A stretch of DNA of 64,000 bases from Paraburkholderia youngii (GTDB taxonomy: Bacteria; Pseudomonadota; Gammaproteobacteria; Burkholderiales; Burkholderiaceae): NCBI RefSeq assembly GCF_013366925.1, contig NZ_JAALDK010000001.1, forward strand, positions 3,589,165 to 3,653,164. The letters run 5' to 3'. The notes beneath the pieces are model-generated. The model did not search any database. It was not told where the DNA came from and saw nothing but the letters and a program-made list of their open reading frames with translations. The position numbers and the translations under genes were made by a program. Positions 1 to 9,396 of the stretch are shown here, one piece after another (position 1 is the stretch's first letter; each line of letters starts with the position of its first letter).

Positions 1-674
1 TGACGTCGGCGGGCAAGGTCTACGCGATTCCGTTCACCTATTCGTCGATGGGCCTCATCTACGATCGCAAGCAGATTCCGGTGGCGCCGCATTCGATGCT
101 CGAACTGTGGAACCCGCGCTATCGTGGCAAGGTGCTCGACTTCAATAGCGCGCAGCACAACTTCTCGTTCACCGCGCTCGCGCTCGGCTATCCGCATCCG
201 TTTCAACTGGACCCCGCGCAGATGCGCACGATCGCGCACAAGCTCGTCGAGCTGCGCCGCAATCTGCTGACCTACTACACGCTGCCCGAGGAGGCGACCG
301 CGTTCTTCATCCAGCACAAGGTCGCACTGATGTTCGGCAATTACGGCACGCAGCAGGTGCAGTTGCTGCGGCGCGCGGGCGCCGACGTCGGCTATGTGAT
401 TCCGGACGAAGGCGCGCTCGCGTGGCTCGACTGCTGGTCGATGACGCGCGCGGCGAGCGACCAGCCGCTCGCGCTCGCGTGGATCAACTACATGCTCGAG
501 CCGAGCGTGAGCGCGCTGCTGACACAGCGCCAGGGGCTCGCGAATACGCTGACCGAGCCGGCCGAAGGCAACCCCAACGCGCACATCGTCTGGATCAGTC
601 CGGTCGAGGATATCGACCGCCGCGAGCAATTGTGGACGCGCATCGTGTCGGGCGACCGTTCGGAGCGCTTCTGA
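1..674 (+). CDS. Polyamine-type ABC substrate-binding protein, 5' truncated
   Basis: The gene runs in from the left edge; the first whole codon is at base 3 and about 223 residues remain. The reading AIPFTYSSMGLIYDRK near the start and the later alternation of short hydrophobic strands and helices are typical of the C-terminal two thirds of PotD/PotF-like periplasmic binding proteins. The stop codon overlaps the start of the next gene (ATGA at 671-674 region), so the two are translationally coupled. No transporter subunit follows; the partner is a diguanylate cyclase, which suggests that the binding protein may serve signalling rather than uptake (inference). Signal peptide and true start lie outside the window. 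Ligand cannot be named from this fragment. Confidence 0.8.
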   Translation, partial: TSAGKVYAIPFTYSSMGLIYDRKQIPVAPHSMLELWNPRYRGKVLDFNSAQHNFSFTALALGYPHPFQLDPAQMRTIAHKLVELRRNLLTYYTLPEEATAFFIQHKVALMFGNYGTQQVQLLRRAGADVGYVIPDEGALAWLDCWSMTRAASDQPLALAWINYMLEPSVSALLTQRQGLANTLTEPAEGNPNAHIVWISPVEDIDRREQLWTRIVSGDRSERF

Positions 675-2512
675 TGCTGCATCGCGGCCTGACCTTCAAG
701 CTGTCCGTGCTGCTCGCGTGCATCGGCGTGCTGGCGTCGGGCGCGACCGGCTATTACGCGTATCGCGCGAATTGCACGATGCTGGTCAACGAAGCGGAGC
801 GCAGCCTGCAGACTTCGACGGAGCTGCTCGGCCAGCGCATCGCCGTATCGATCGACGACGTCGCGGCGGACGCGCTGGTGCTGGCGACGATGCCGTCATC
901 GGTGAGCGTCACGCAGACCGACGACGGCATCGGCCCGAACCTCGGCCGCGAGCGGCTCGCGCAGGTGTATTCGAGCTTCATGCTGCACCACCCGGAGTAT
1001 CTGCAGGTGCGGCTGATCACGCGGCAGCATCACGGGCTCGAGCTGATCCGTTTCGATCGCGACAGCGACGGCCTCGTGCGTGTACAGGGTGGCGATCTGC
1101 AGGAAAAAGCTCAGTTTCCCTACGTATTCGAAACGCTCGCGTTTTCGCCGGGACGCATCTACACCTCGCCGATTTCGATCAATCACGAATACGGCACGCA
1201 TGCGGCGCAAGGCAGGCCGACGCTGCGTCTCGGCACGCCGATCGCGGATGCGCGCGGCACGGTGGTCGGCGTCGTCGTGCTCGACGTCGATCTGGCCGGC
1301 ATGCTGCGGCGTTTGCAGAGCGATCTGCCGAGCGACTACCAGGTCTATCTGGCGAACGAGTGGGGCGACTTCCTGGTTCATCCCGACGCGTCGAAGACCT
1401 TCGGTTTCGACCGCGGCCGGCGCGTCCTGATGCAGGACAGCTTCCCGGTCACGAAGCAGCTGTTCGAGCAGCGGCGCAGCGAAGTGCTCGTCAACGGTCT
1501 TGCGCGGCCCGATGACGCGCACGGGCGGGTGCTCGCGTTCGTGCGGCGGCCGTTCGGCGATTCGGAAGGCAATCGCTTCATCGTGCTCGGTCTCGCGAAG
1601 CCGCTCGAGGACGTGTTGAGCGGCGCGAATCAGCTCGGCACGCGGATCATTCGCATGGTGCTGGTGTTCAGCGCTTTGTCGGTACTGCTGGCCATTCTGT
1701 TCGCGCGAGCGCTGACCAAGCCGCTTCATCAGCTCGCGCATGCGGCGACGCATCTGTTCGCCGAGCACGCGATGCACACCTTGCCGCTCAAACGCACCGA
1801 CGAAATCGGCGTGCTCGCGCGCTGCTTCGAGCGTTTGCGCCGTGAAATCCGCGCGCAGATGGATGCGCTGCACAGCAAGCAGAGCGAGCTCGTGCATCTG
1901 GCCTCGCACGACGTGCTGACCGGCTTGCCGAACCGTATGCTGTTCATGCAGAAGCTCGAGAACGCGATCGAGGAGGCAAGCTTCCGCCGCGAAGGCCTCG
2001 CGGTGCTGTTCGTCGACCTCGACCGCTTCAAGCAGATCAACGATCAGTTCGGTCACTCCGTTGGCGACAAGGTGCTGGTCGCGGTCGCGCGCCGTCTGAA
2101 GGAGGTACTGTGCGCCGGGGACGTCGTCGCGCGGCTCGGCGGCGACGAATTCATCGTGCTGATCGAAGGGCAGCGCGCGGCGGAGGTCACGCCCGAAATC
2201 GCCGAGCGCATCATGGATGCGCTGAACGAAACGCTGAGCGTCGACGGCAATAGCATGACGGTCGGCGCGAGCATTGGCATCAGCGAGTTTCCGCACGACA
2301 GCGGCAATGCCGAGGAACTGCTGCTGAACGCCGATGCGGCGATGTATGCGGCGAAATCGGGTGGCCGTTGCGCGTATCTGCGCTATCAGGATCTGCTCGC
2401 CATGCGGCTCCACGAACAGGCCGAGCAGGCGCGGCTTGCCCACGCGCAACTCGCCCAGGCGCACGCCGCGCGCGATGCGACCGAGGGGCGCGAGGAGGAG
2501 CCCACCGCGTGA
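674..2512 (+). CDS. Membrane diguanylate cyclase with periplasmic sensor domain
   Basis: A 612-residue protein that should make cyclic di-GMP. It has an N-terminal membrane helix at about residues 8-30, a long periplasmic Cache-like region, a second helix at about 325-347, a HAMP-like linker (about 348-400) and a GGDEF domain with an intact catalytic GGDEF at 489-493. The inhibitory I-site position reads CAGD (480-483) instead of RxxD, so product inhibition is probably lost. There is no EAL domain. The ATG at 674 is chosen over an upstream in-frame codon at 422, because it overlaps the stop of the binding-protein gene by one base and gives the membrane anchor at once. The last 30 residues after GGDEF are Ala/Gln/Arg-rich. 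Activity is well supported; the signal sensed is unknown. Confidence 0.9.
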   Translation: MLHRGLTFKLSVLLACIGVLASGATGYYAYRANCTMLVNEAERSLQTSTELLGQRIAVSIDDVAADALVLATMPSSVSVTQTDDGIGPNLGRERLAQVYSSFMLHHPEYLQVRLITRQHHGLELIRFDRDSDGLVRVQGGDLQEKAQFPYVFETLAFSPGRIYTSPISINHEYGTHAAQGRPTLRLGTPIADARGTVVGVVVLDVDLAGMLRRLQSDLPSDYQVYLANEWGDFLVHPDASKTFGFDRGRRVLMQDSFPVTKQLFEQRRSEVLVNGLARPDDAHGRVLAFVRRPFGDSEGNRFIVLGLAKPLEDVLSGANQLGTRIIRMVLVFSALSVLLAILFARALTKPLHQLAHAATHLFAEHAMHTLPLKRTDEIGVLARCFERLRREIRAQMDALHSKQSELVHLASHDVLTGLPNRMLFMQKLENAIEEASFRREGLAVLFVDLDRFKQINDQFGHSVGDKVLVAVARRLKEVLCAGDVVARLGGDEFIVLIEGQRAAEVTPEIAERIMDALNETLSVDGNSMTVGASIGISEFPHDSGNAEELLLNADAAMYAAKSGGRCAYLRYQDLLAMRLHEQAEQARLAHAQLAQAHAARDATEGREEEPTA

Positions 2513-2542
2513 CGCGGCTTGATCCGCGCCGCCGAGCGTTTT

Positions 2543-4042
2543 CTATTGCCACGCCGCGATTGCGCCGCGTGCGCCTTTTTGCTGCAACAAACGCAATGCG
2601 TCGTCGAGCGTCGTTCTGAATGCCGCATGATTCGCGAGCTTCGCATCGAACACTTCGCGTACGCCGAGTAGCGCGTTCATCAACGCCTGCGGGTCGCCTT
2701 GCGCGGACGCCGCCAGCGTCGTCAGCCTTTCCGCGAGCGGGTCGTTGATTGCGTAGCGCGTGCCGTCATCCGCGTGGCCGCGCAGGAACGTCATCCACGC
2801 AGCGACGGCGAGTGCGAGCCGACGATACGGTTGGCCCGCGTCGATGCGCGCCGCGATGGTTGCGAGCAATCGCGGCGGCAGCTTCTGGCTGCCGTCCATC
2901 GCGATCTGTGCGCAACGGTGCTTGAGCGCCGGGTTCGCGTAACGCGCGAGCAAGGCGTCGCGATAGCCGGCAAGGTCGAACGATGCGGGCACCCTCAGCG
3001 TCGGCGCGATTTCGTCGGTCATCATCGCGTGAATCAGATGGCGCAGCGCGGGCTCGGCGATCGCCGCGTCGATCGTGTCGAAGCCGGCGAGCATCGACAG
3101 GTACGCGAGCGTCGAATGCGTACCGTTCAGCATGCGCAGCTTCGCGAGCTCGAACGGCATCACATCGTCGACGAGTTGTGCGCCGACCGCATCCCACGCG
3201 GGACGTCCCTGCGCAAAGCGATCTTCGATCACCCATTGCCTGAACGGTTCGCATGGCACCGGCGCGGCGTCGCGGTAGCCGAGCTGTTTGGCTGCGGTGA
3301 TGCGTTCGGCGTCGGTGGTGGCGGGGACGATGCGATCGACCATCGTCGATGGAAACGCAACTTCGGCCGCGATCCAGTCGGCGAGCGCGGCGTCGAGTTG
3401 CCGGGCGAACGAGCACACCACCTGACGCAGCGCTGCGCCGTTGTGCGAGAGGTTGTCGCACGACAGCACCGTGAAGGGCTGTCCGTTCGTGGCGTCGCGC
3501 CGCGCGCGCAATGCCGCGGCGAGGATGCCCGGCACCGTGCGCGGCGCGAGCGGGTCAGCGAGATCGCGCTGGATCGCGGGGTCGTCGAGATCGACTTCGC
3601 CGGTCTTCGGATCGCGGCAATAGCCTTTTTCGGTGACGGTCAGCGAGACGATCCGCACCACGGGGTCCGCGAGACGCGCGAATAACGCGCTGGCGTCGGC
3701 GGGCATCGCCAGCACTTCGCGCAGCGCGCGGATGACCGTCACCTTCGCACCGTCGGGCCCGCGTTCGACGAGACTGTACAACCCCTGTTGTTCCATCAAC
3801 GCGTCGCGTTTGCCGACGTCGCCTTGCAGTGTCACGCCGCAAATGCCCCAGTCGCCGCCGGCGGCCAGCATCGCTTCTTCGGTATAGAGCGCCTGATGCG
3901 CGCGATGAAAATTGCCGATCCCCAGATGCACGATGCCGATGCGCGGCTCGCGCCATTGCGGCGACAGCAGATGGGCTTGCAGTGTGGGCAGTGCATCACG
4001 GGACAGGCGGTTTGGCGGCAAGGCGGTGGTCGCGGCGGTCAT
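2543..4042 (-). CDS. Mannitol dehydrogenase-family polyol/D-mannonate oxidoreductase
   Basis: A 499-residue member of the long-chain polyol dehydrogenase family (mannitol 2-dehydrogenase, arabinitol dehydrogenase, UxuB fructuronate reductase). The N-terminal nucleotide-binding motif reads GIGNFHRAH at 41-49, and the family's catalytic Lys-x4-Asn-x2-His set is visible as K301, N306 and H309 in KLRMLNGTH. It is divergent from a D-mannonate dehydratase gene. In the glucuronate pathway fructuronate is reduced to mannonate by UxuB and then dehydrated, so an UxuB-like role (NADH-dependent fructuronate to D-mannonate) is the best fit from context. Mannitol or arabinitol oxidation cannot be excluded from sequence alone. 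Confidence 0.82.
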   Translation of the reverse strand: MTAATTALPPNRLSRDALPTLQAHLLSPQWREPRIGIVHLGIGNFHRAHQALYTEEAMLAAGGDWGICGVTLQGDVGKRDALMEQQGLYSLVERGPDGAKVTVIRALREVLAMPADASALFARLADPVVRIVSLTVTEKGYCRDPKTGEVDLDDPAIQRDLADPLAPRTVPGILAAALRARRDATNGQPFTVLSCDNLSHNGAALRQVVCSFARQLDAALADWIAAEVAFPSTMVDRIVPATTDAERITAAKQLGYRDAAPVPCEPFRQWVIEDRFAQGRPAWDAVGAQLVDDVMPFELAKLRMLNGTHSTLAYLSMLAGFDTIDAAIAEPALRHLIHAMMTDEIAPTLRVPASFDLAGYRDALLARYANPALKHRCAQIAMDGSQKLPPRLLATIAARIDAGQPYRRLALAVAAWMTFLRGHADDGTRYAINDPLAERLTTLAASAQGDPQALMNALLGVREVFDAKLANHAAFRTTLDDALRLLQQKGARGAIAAWQ

Positions 4043-4094
4043 CGGAAATGGTCCTGGTGGGGCGGGGAAACCCTGATTTGACGATTAGCTATAC

Positions 4095-4108
4095 TTGTAT
4101 GGTAGCAT
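4095..4108. promoter_or_regulatory. Candidate GntR-type site in the divergent intergenic region
   Basis: The 163-bp gap between the two divergent genes contains TTGTATGGTAGCAT. Its core GTATGGT recurs at 9342-9348, just upstream of the cluster's own GntR gene (TAGTATGGTGCGAC, 9340-9353). Two shared sites at the two ends of one cluster would fit a local regulator, but the core is only seven bases and not palindromic, so this is weak evidence. I see no convincing sigma-70 promoter on the plus strand here. Confidence 0.25.
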
Positions 4109-4205
4109 CGATCCAACAGCTTGAGACAGGCTGACCAGTGTTTTTATGCCGCCATGTCGGCTTCGTCCGTCGTCGCGGTTCCCCGTTTTCTGCCAGGATC
4201 CATTC

Positions 4206-5414
4206 ATGAAAATCGTTCGCGCCGACGTCATCGTCACGTGCCCGGGCCGCAATTTCGTCACCCTGAAAATCGTCACCGACGAGGGCGTACACGGCATCGG
4301 CGATGCCACGCTGAACGGCCGCGAACTGGCGGTCGCGTCGTATCTGAAGGACCACGTGTGCCCGCTGCTGATCGGCCGCGATCCCGCGCGTATCGAAGAC
4401 ACCTGGCAATTCCTCTACAAAGGCGCGTACTGGCGGCGCGGTCCCGTCACGATGACGGCGATCGCCGCGGTCGACATGGCGTTGTGGGACATCCTCGGCA
4501 AGGTAACCGGCATGCCGCTTTACAAGCTGCTCGGCGGCGCGTCGCGCGAAGGCGTGATGGTGTACGGCCATGCGACGGGCCGCGATATTCCCGAGGCGCT
4601 CGACCGTTACGCCGAACATATCGAGGCCGGCTACCAGGCCATCCGCATTCAATGCGGCGTGCCCAACATGCGCTCGGTGTATGGCGTCGCCAAAGGCAAC
4701 GGCATGTACGAGCCCGCCACCAAGGGCGCGGTGGAGGAGCAGAGCTGGTCGTCGGAAAAGTATCTGGACTTCGTGCCGAAACTGTTCGAGGCCGTGCGCG
4801 AGCGCTTCGGTTTCGACACGCATCTGCTGCACGACGTGCACCACCGTTTGACGCCGATCGAAGCGGCGCGGCTCGGCAAAGCCGTCGAACCGTATCGGCT
4901 GTTCTGGATGGAAGACCCGACGCCCGCGGAAAACCAGGCCGGTTTCAGGCTGATTCGCGAGCACACCGTCACGCCGATTGCGGTCGGTGAGGTGTTCAAC
5001 AGCATCTGGGACTGCAAGCAGCTGATTGAAGAACAGTTGATCGACTATATCCGCGCCACGCTTACGCACGCGGGCGGCATTACGCATCTGCGACGTATCG
5101 CGGATTTTGCTTCGCTCTACCAGGTGAGAACGGGCTGTCATGGTCCGTCGGATCTGTCGCCGGTCTGCATGGGTGCCGCGCTGCATTTCGATCTGTGGGT
5201 GCCGAATTTCGGGGTTCAGGAATACATGGGCTTTCCGGCCGAAGCGCTCGACGTGTTCCCGCATGCGTGGAGCTTCGACAAAGGCATGATGCATCCCGGT
5301 GAAGCGCCGGGCCATGGCGTCGACATCGACGAAGCGGCGGCCGCGCGTTATCCGTACGATCCCGCTTACCTGCCGGTCGCGCGTCTCGAAGACGGCACGT
5401 TGTGGAACTGGTGA
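4206..5414 (+). CDS. manD: D-mannonate dehydratase (enolase superfamily)
   Basis: A 402-residue enolase-superfamily dehydratase that converts D-mannonate to 2-keto-3-deoxy-D-gluconate. Length and numbering match characterised ManD proteins: metal ligands D210, E236 and E262 and the catalytic H212 all fall at the expected positions ([22 protein letters not shown]). The ATG at 4206 is preferred to an in-frame ATG 60 bases upstream because [17 protein letters not shown] is the usual N-terminus. Some proteins of this family (RspA type) have low activity or prefer D-gluconate, so efficiency is uncertain. It heads a run of same-strand genes for transport and oxidation of sugar acids. No KDG kinase or aldolase is present in the window. 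Confidence 0.92.
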   Translation: MKIVRADVIVTCPGRNFVTLKIVTDEGVHGIGDATLNGRELAVASYLKDHVCPLLIGRDPARIEDTWQFLYKGAYWRRGPVTMTAIAAVDMALWDILGKVTGMPLYKLLGGASREGVMVYGHATGRDIPEALDRYAEHIEAGYQAIRIQCGVPNMRSVYGVAKGNGMYEPATKGAVEEQSWSSEKYLDFVPKLFEAVRERFGFDTHLLHDVHHRLTPIEAARLGKAVEPYRLFWMEDPTPAENQAGFRLIREHTVTPIAVGEVFNSIWDCKQLIEEQLIDYIRATLTHAGGITHLRRIADFASLYQVRTGCHGPSDLSPVCMGAALHFDLWVPNFGVQEYMGFPAEALDVFPHAWSFDKGMMHPGEAPGHGVDIDEAAAARYPYDPAYLPVARLEDGTLWNW

Positions 5415-5467
5415 GCGTCCAGACGCCCAACGTTCCCGCTCACTAATACAGCATCACGGAGACAGCC

Positions 5468-6877
5468 TTGAACACAACGCGCCCTCAGGGCAACGCGCCA
5501 GCCAGCACCGCGATGCTGCGCCGCGTGGCCTTCGCGTCGACCATCGGCACCGCCGCGGAATACTACGACTTCTTCGTCTACGGCACGGCGGCCGTGCTGG
5601 TGTTCGGCCAGAAGTTCTTTCCGGCTTCCGATCCGCTGATCGGCACGCTCGCCGCTTTCGCAACCTATGCGGTCGGCTTTCTTGCGCGGCCGCTCGGCGG
5701 CATCGTGTTCGGTCATTTCGGCGATCGCGTCGGCCGCAAGAAAGCGCTGATCGTGACGATCCTGATCGTCGGCCTCGGCACCTTCGCGATCGGCTTGCTG
5801 CCCGACTACGAAACCATCGGCGTGTGGGCGCCGGTCGCGCTGATCGTGATCCGCGTGTTGCAAGGTTTCGGCGTGGGCGGCGAGCAGGCCGGCGCGGTGC
5901 TGCTTACCGCCGAATATGCGCCGCCCGTGCGGCGCGGTTTCTTTGCGAGTCTCGTGCAACTCGGCGCACCCGCCGGCTTTCTGATTCCGTCCGGCCTGTT
6001 CGCGTTGTTGTCGGCGACGTTGACGCCCGCGCAACTGCTCGACTGGGGCTGGCGCATTCCGTTTCTGGCGAGCGCGTTGCTGGTTGCGCTCGGCCTGTAT
6101 ATCCGCCTGCGTACCGAGGAATCGCCGATCTTCGCGACGATCCAGCGCACCAAGGCGGTCGCGTCGCGGCCCGTCGTCGAGGTGCTCAGGCAGTTCGGCC
6201 CGACTATCGTGAAGGGCGTCGGCGCGAAGCTGATCGAGGCCTGCACGTTCGCGATGTACACGATGATCGTGCTCGCATACGGCAAGGCACACGGCATCGC
6301 ACAGGGCATGTTGCTGCAAACGGTGATCGTCGCGGTGGCGCTCGAACTCGTGACCATTCCACTCGCGGGCGCCTTGTCCGATCGCATCGGCCGGCGCGCG
6401 ACGTTTATCGCCGGGGCGCTGTGGCACGTCGCGCTCGCGGTGCCGTTCTTTCTCGCGGTCGACAGCGGCCAGCGCGGCGCGATGCAGCTCGTGACGATTC
6501 TCGCGATTAGCGTCGGCCACAGCCTCTGCTATGCGCCGCAAGCCGCGCTGTTCCCCGAGCTGTTTCCGGCGCGCGTGCGTTGCAGCGGCATCGCGCTGAT
6601 CTGGCAGATCGGCTCGCTGCTCGGCAGCGGCGTGCTCGGCCTCGTCGCGGTCAAGCTGATTCAGGCGACGCACGGCAACTCGCTCGCGCTGATCCTCTAT
6701 GTGGTCGTGCTCGGCCTCGTATCGGCCGTGTCGCTGTACGCGTTGCCGGAGACCGCCCCGCGGCGGCGCGGTGGCGATCTTCACGACTGGGGCGGCGCCA
6801 CCGTCGCTGACACCGCACATGACACGGCGGCCGCCTTCGCAACGTCATCGCAGTCTTCTTCGCTTGCGCGCCGTTGA
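5468..6877 (+). CDS. MFS metabolite:H+ symporter (MHS family)
   Basis: A 469-residue inner-membrane carrier with about 12 hydrophobic segments. The MHS features are the EYYDFFVYGTAA segment in helix 1 and the loop motif GHFGDRVGRKKAL between helices 2 and 3. Members carry organic acids such as shikimate, citrate or proline/betaine with protons. The chosen start is a TTG with GGAG a few bases upstream; an ATG at 5513 would remove 15 non-hydrophobic residues. It lies 53 bases after manD and ends four bases inside the extended frame of the next gene, so it is probably co-transcribed. The likely substrate is a hexuronate or aldonate, by context only. Confidence 0.85.
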   Translation: MNTTRPQGNAPASTAMLRRVAFASTIGTAAEYYDFFVYGTAAVLVFGQKFFPASDPLIGTLAAFATYAVGFLARPLGGIVFGHFGDRVGRKKALIVTILIVGLGTFAIGLLPDYETIGVWAPVALIVIRVLQGFGVGGEQAGAVLLTAEYAPPVRRGFFASLVQLGAPAGFLIPSGLFALLSATLTPAQLLDWGWRIPFLASALLVALGLYIRLRTEESPIFATIQRTKAVASRPVVEVLRQFGPTIVKGVGAKLIEACTFAMYTMIVLAYGKAHGIAQGMLLQTVIVAVALELVTIPLAGALSDRIGRRATFIAGALWHVALAVPFFLAVDSGQRGAMQLVTILAISVGHSLCYAPQAALFPELFPARVRCSGIALIWQIGSLLGSGVLGLVAVKLIQATHGNSLALILYVVVLGLVSAVSLYALPETAPRRRGGDLHDWGGATVADTAHDTAAAFATSSQSSSLARR

Positions 6878-6909
6878 ACGCGCACGCGACGCCAACCCCG
6901 GAGTCCATC

Positions 6910-7956
6910 ATGCTTGCAGCCGTACTTCATGAACCGAAACTGATCCGCATCGACGAACTCGAGCCACCCGAACCAGGTCCGGGGCAGGTGCGGGTTCGGG
7001 TGCGCGCGGGCGGCATCTGCGGCTCGGATCTGTCGTACTACTTCAAAGGCAAGAGCGGTGACTTCGCGGTGCGCGAGCCGTTCGTGCTCGGTCACGAAGT
7101 GGCCGGCGAAATCGACCTGCCCGGCGAGGGCGTCGGCGCGGAGCAGGGGCTGGCGCGCGGGCAACGCGTCGCCGTCAATCCGGGTCTCGCGTGCGGTACC
7201 TGCCGCTTCTGCATCGCCGGGATGCCCAATCATTGCCTGAACATGCGCTTCATGGGCAGTGCGTCGACGTTTCCGCATACCCAGGGCATGTTCCGCCAGT
7301 ACATCGTCGTGGCGGCACGGCAATGCGTGCCGGTGTCGGACGGCGTCGATTTCGCGCAGGCGTCGATGGCCGAACCGCTCGCCGTCGCGTTGCATGCGGT
7401 GAAGCAGGCGGGCTCGCTGGTCGGCGCGCGCGTGCTGCTGGTCGGCTGCGGTCCGATCGGCTGCATTCTGCTCAGCGTGGCGCGGCGCGCGGGCGCGCAT
7501 CGCGTGATCGCGGTCGATCTGTCGGAGCGCGCGCTACAGGTCGCGCGGCAACTCGGCGCGGATCAAACCGTGAATGCCGCCGATACCGCGACGATCGCCG
7601 CGTGGTCCGACAGGCGCGGCACGTTCGATGTCGTCATCGAAGCATCGGGCAGTCCCGCGGGGCTCGACACCGCGTTGCGTTCGGCGCGCGCGGGCGGCAC
7701 GGTGATTCAGGTCGGCAATCTGCCCGCGGGGCAGTCGCCGGTCGCGGCGAATCTCGTGATGGCGAAAGAGCTGTGCTATCGCGGCTCGTTCCGCTTCACC
7801 GACGAATACGCGGTGGCCGCTGATGAAATCGCCGCCGGCAAGCTCGACCTGCGTCCGCTGATGACACACGCGTTCGCGATGCGCGACGCGAACCATGCGT
7901 TCGAAGTAGCGCTGGACCGCTCGCAGTCGATGAAGGTCCACCTGACGTTCGATTAA
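6910..7956 (+). CDS. Zinc-dependent L-idonate 5-dehydrogenase-like oxidoreductase
   Basis: A 348-residue medium-chain zinc alcohol dehydrogenase. It shows the catalytic-zinc motifs CGSDLSYY and GHEVAGEI, a structural-zinc cluster with cysteines in CGTCRFCIAGMPNHC, and a Rossmann segment VLLVGCGPIGC. The CGSDLSYYFKGKSGDF region resembles L-idonate 5-dehydrogenases, which interconvert L-idonate and 5-ketogluconate. The ATG at 6910 follows GGAG with good spacing; an upstream TTG overlapping the previous stop would add 12 residues. Its place between two sugar-acid carriers supports a role in idonate, gulonate or a similar acid. The exact substrate is not established by the sequence. Confidence 0.8.
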   Translation: MLAAVLHEPKLIRIDELEPPEPGPGQVRVRVRAGGICGSDLSYYFKGKSGDFAVREPFVLGHEVAGEIDLPGEGVGAEQGLARGQRVAVNPGLACGTCRFCIAGMPNHCLNMRFMGSASTFPHTQGMFRQYIVVAARQCVPVSDGVDFAQASMAEPLAVALHAVKQAGSLVGARVLLVGCGPIGCILLSVARRAGAHRVIAVDLSERALQVARQLGADQTVNAADTATIAAWSDRRGTFDVVIEASGSPAGLDTALRSARAGGTVIQVGNLPAGQSPVAANLVMAKELCYRGSFRFTDEYAVAADEIAAGKLDLRPLMTHAFAMRDANHAFEVALDRSQSMKVHLTFD

Positions 7957-8043
7957 AGAGCGTCATCCGCCAACGCAAACCAAACCCAAACCCGGAAGCA
8001 ACGCCGAGCGCCCATCAAGAGGCGCCCCGGAAGGAGACATCCG

Positions 8044-9342
8044 ATGATCAAAAGTCAACGCTGGTTCGTCGTCGCGCTGCTGTTTCTGGCGGGCGTCATC
8101 AACTATCTGGATCGCGCGGCGCTGTCGATCGCCGCGCCGTTGATCCAGAAGGACCTCAATTTTTCGCACGCGCAGATGGGCGTCGTGTTCAGCAGCTTCT
8201 TCATCGGTTATGCGCTGTTCAATTTCGTCGGCGGTCTCGCGTCCGACAAGGTCGGCGCGAAACGCGTGTTCGGCACGGCGATGGGCGTGTGGTCGGTGTT
8301 CTGCGGCGCAACCGCGCTCGCGAGCGGCATCGGTTCGCTGATCGTGCTGCGGGTGCTGTTCGGCATGGGAGAAGGGCCGTTCAGTTCGTCGACGAGCAAG
8401 ATGGTCAACAACTGGTTCCCGCGCCGCGAGGTGGCGAGCGCAATCGGCGTGATCAGTTCGGGCACGCCGCTAGGCGGCGCGCTGGCAGGCCCTGTGGTCG
8501 GTTTCATGGCCGTGCAGTTCGGCTGGCGCTGGGCATTCGTCGCGATCATGCTGTTCGGGCTCGCGTGGCTCGTGCTGTGGTCGCTGACGACGACCGAGCA
8601 TCCGCACGAGCAGACTCGCATCACACCGGCCGAACTCGACCTGATCCGCGCCGGCCAGGCGGTCGAGCCAGCATTGGCACAAGCGGACGGCAGCGAGCAG
8701 GGCAAGCCGGGGCTCGGCCATTTCCTGCGCAAGCCGATCATTCTCGCGACCGCGTTCGCGTTCTTCTCATACAACTACGTGCTGTTCTTTTTTCTGTCGT
8801 GGTTCCCGAGCTATCTGACCGAGGCGCATCACCTGAGCTTGCACGACATGAGCATCGCGACCGTGATTCCCTGGCTACTCGGCAGCATCGGTCTCGCGGC
8901 CGGCGGCTTCATCTCGGACCTGATTCTGCGCATCACCGGCAAGCCGCTGTTGTCACGCAAGCTCGTGCTCGGCACCTGTCTCGGCGCGGCGGCGGTCTGC
9001 GTGGCCTTGGCCGGGCGCGTCGCCAGCATGGAGGGTGCGGTCGCGCTGATGTCGGTGTCGATCTTTTTCCTGTATGCGACGGGCGCCGTATATTGGGCCG
9101 TGATTCAGGACACCGTGCCGCGTGAACACGTGGGCGGCGTCGGCGGCTTCGTGCATCTGCTGGCGAACCTGGCCGGCATAATCGGGCCGGCGGTGACGGG
9201 CTTTATCGTCGAGGCGACGCATGGGGCGTACGGAAGCGCCTTCGTGTTGGCGGGCGCGATTGCGGTGCTTGGCGCCGTTTGTTCGCTGTTGTGGGTGCGT
9301 GAGCCACGCACGGGCACTTTGGCGGTCGAGCGCGCATGGTAG
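8044..9342 (+). CDS. MFS anion:cation symporter (hexuronate/aldarate/galactonate type)
   Basis: A 432-residue carrier of the ACS family, which includes ExuT, GudP and DgoT. The start MIKSQRWFVVALLFLAGVIN followed by YLDRAALSIAAP is the classical family N-terminus, and helix 4-5 carries GMGEGPFSSSTSKMVNNWFP, typical of hexuronate and glucarate carriers. AGGAGA sits seven bases before the ATG. It is the second transporter in this cluster and belongs to a different MFS family from the first, suggesting that the cluster handles at least two acids. It is followed 54 bases later by the GntR gene. Confidence 0.88.
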   Translation: MIKSQRWFVVALLFLAGVINYLDRAALSIAAPLIQKDLNFSHAQMGVVFSSFFIGYALFNFVGGLASDKVGAKRVFGTAMGVWSVFCGATALASGIGSLIVLRVLFGMGEGPFSSSTSKMVNNWFPRREVASAIGVISSGTPLGGALAGPVVGFMAVQFGWRWAFVAIMLFGLAWLVLWSLTTTEHPHEQTRITPAELDLIRAGQAVEPALAQADGSEQGKPGLGHFLRKPIILATAFAFFSYNYVLFFFLSWFPSYLTEAHHLSLHDMSIATVIPWLLGSIGLAAGGFISDLILRITGKPLLSRKLVLGTCLGAAAVCVALAGRVASMEGAVALMSVSIFFLYATGAVYWAVIQDTVPREHVGGVGGFVHLLANLAGIIGPAVTGFIVEATHGAYGSAFVLAGAIAVLGAVCSLLWVREPRTGTLAVERAW

Positions 9343-9396
9343 TATGGTGCGACGCTTTTATCCGCTTCCGATCCGCCGCTATCCGTTGCTTCGCCA

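Noticed and set aside
896..2464. Long open frame antisense to the diguanylate cyclase gene
   Set aside because: High-GC codon bias keeps the opposite strand open. The translation is rich in Arg, His and Gln, without family motifs, while the plus strand carries GGDEF and membrane helices.
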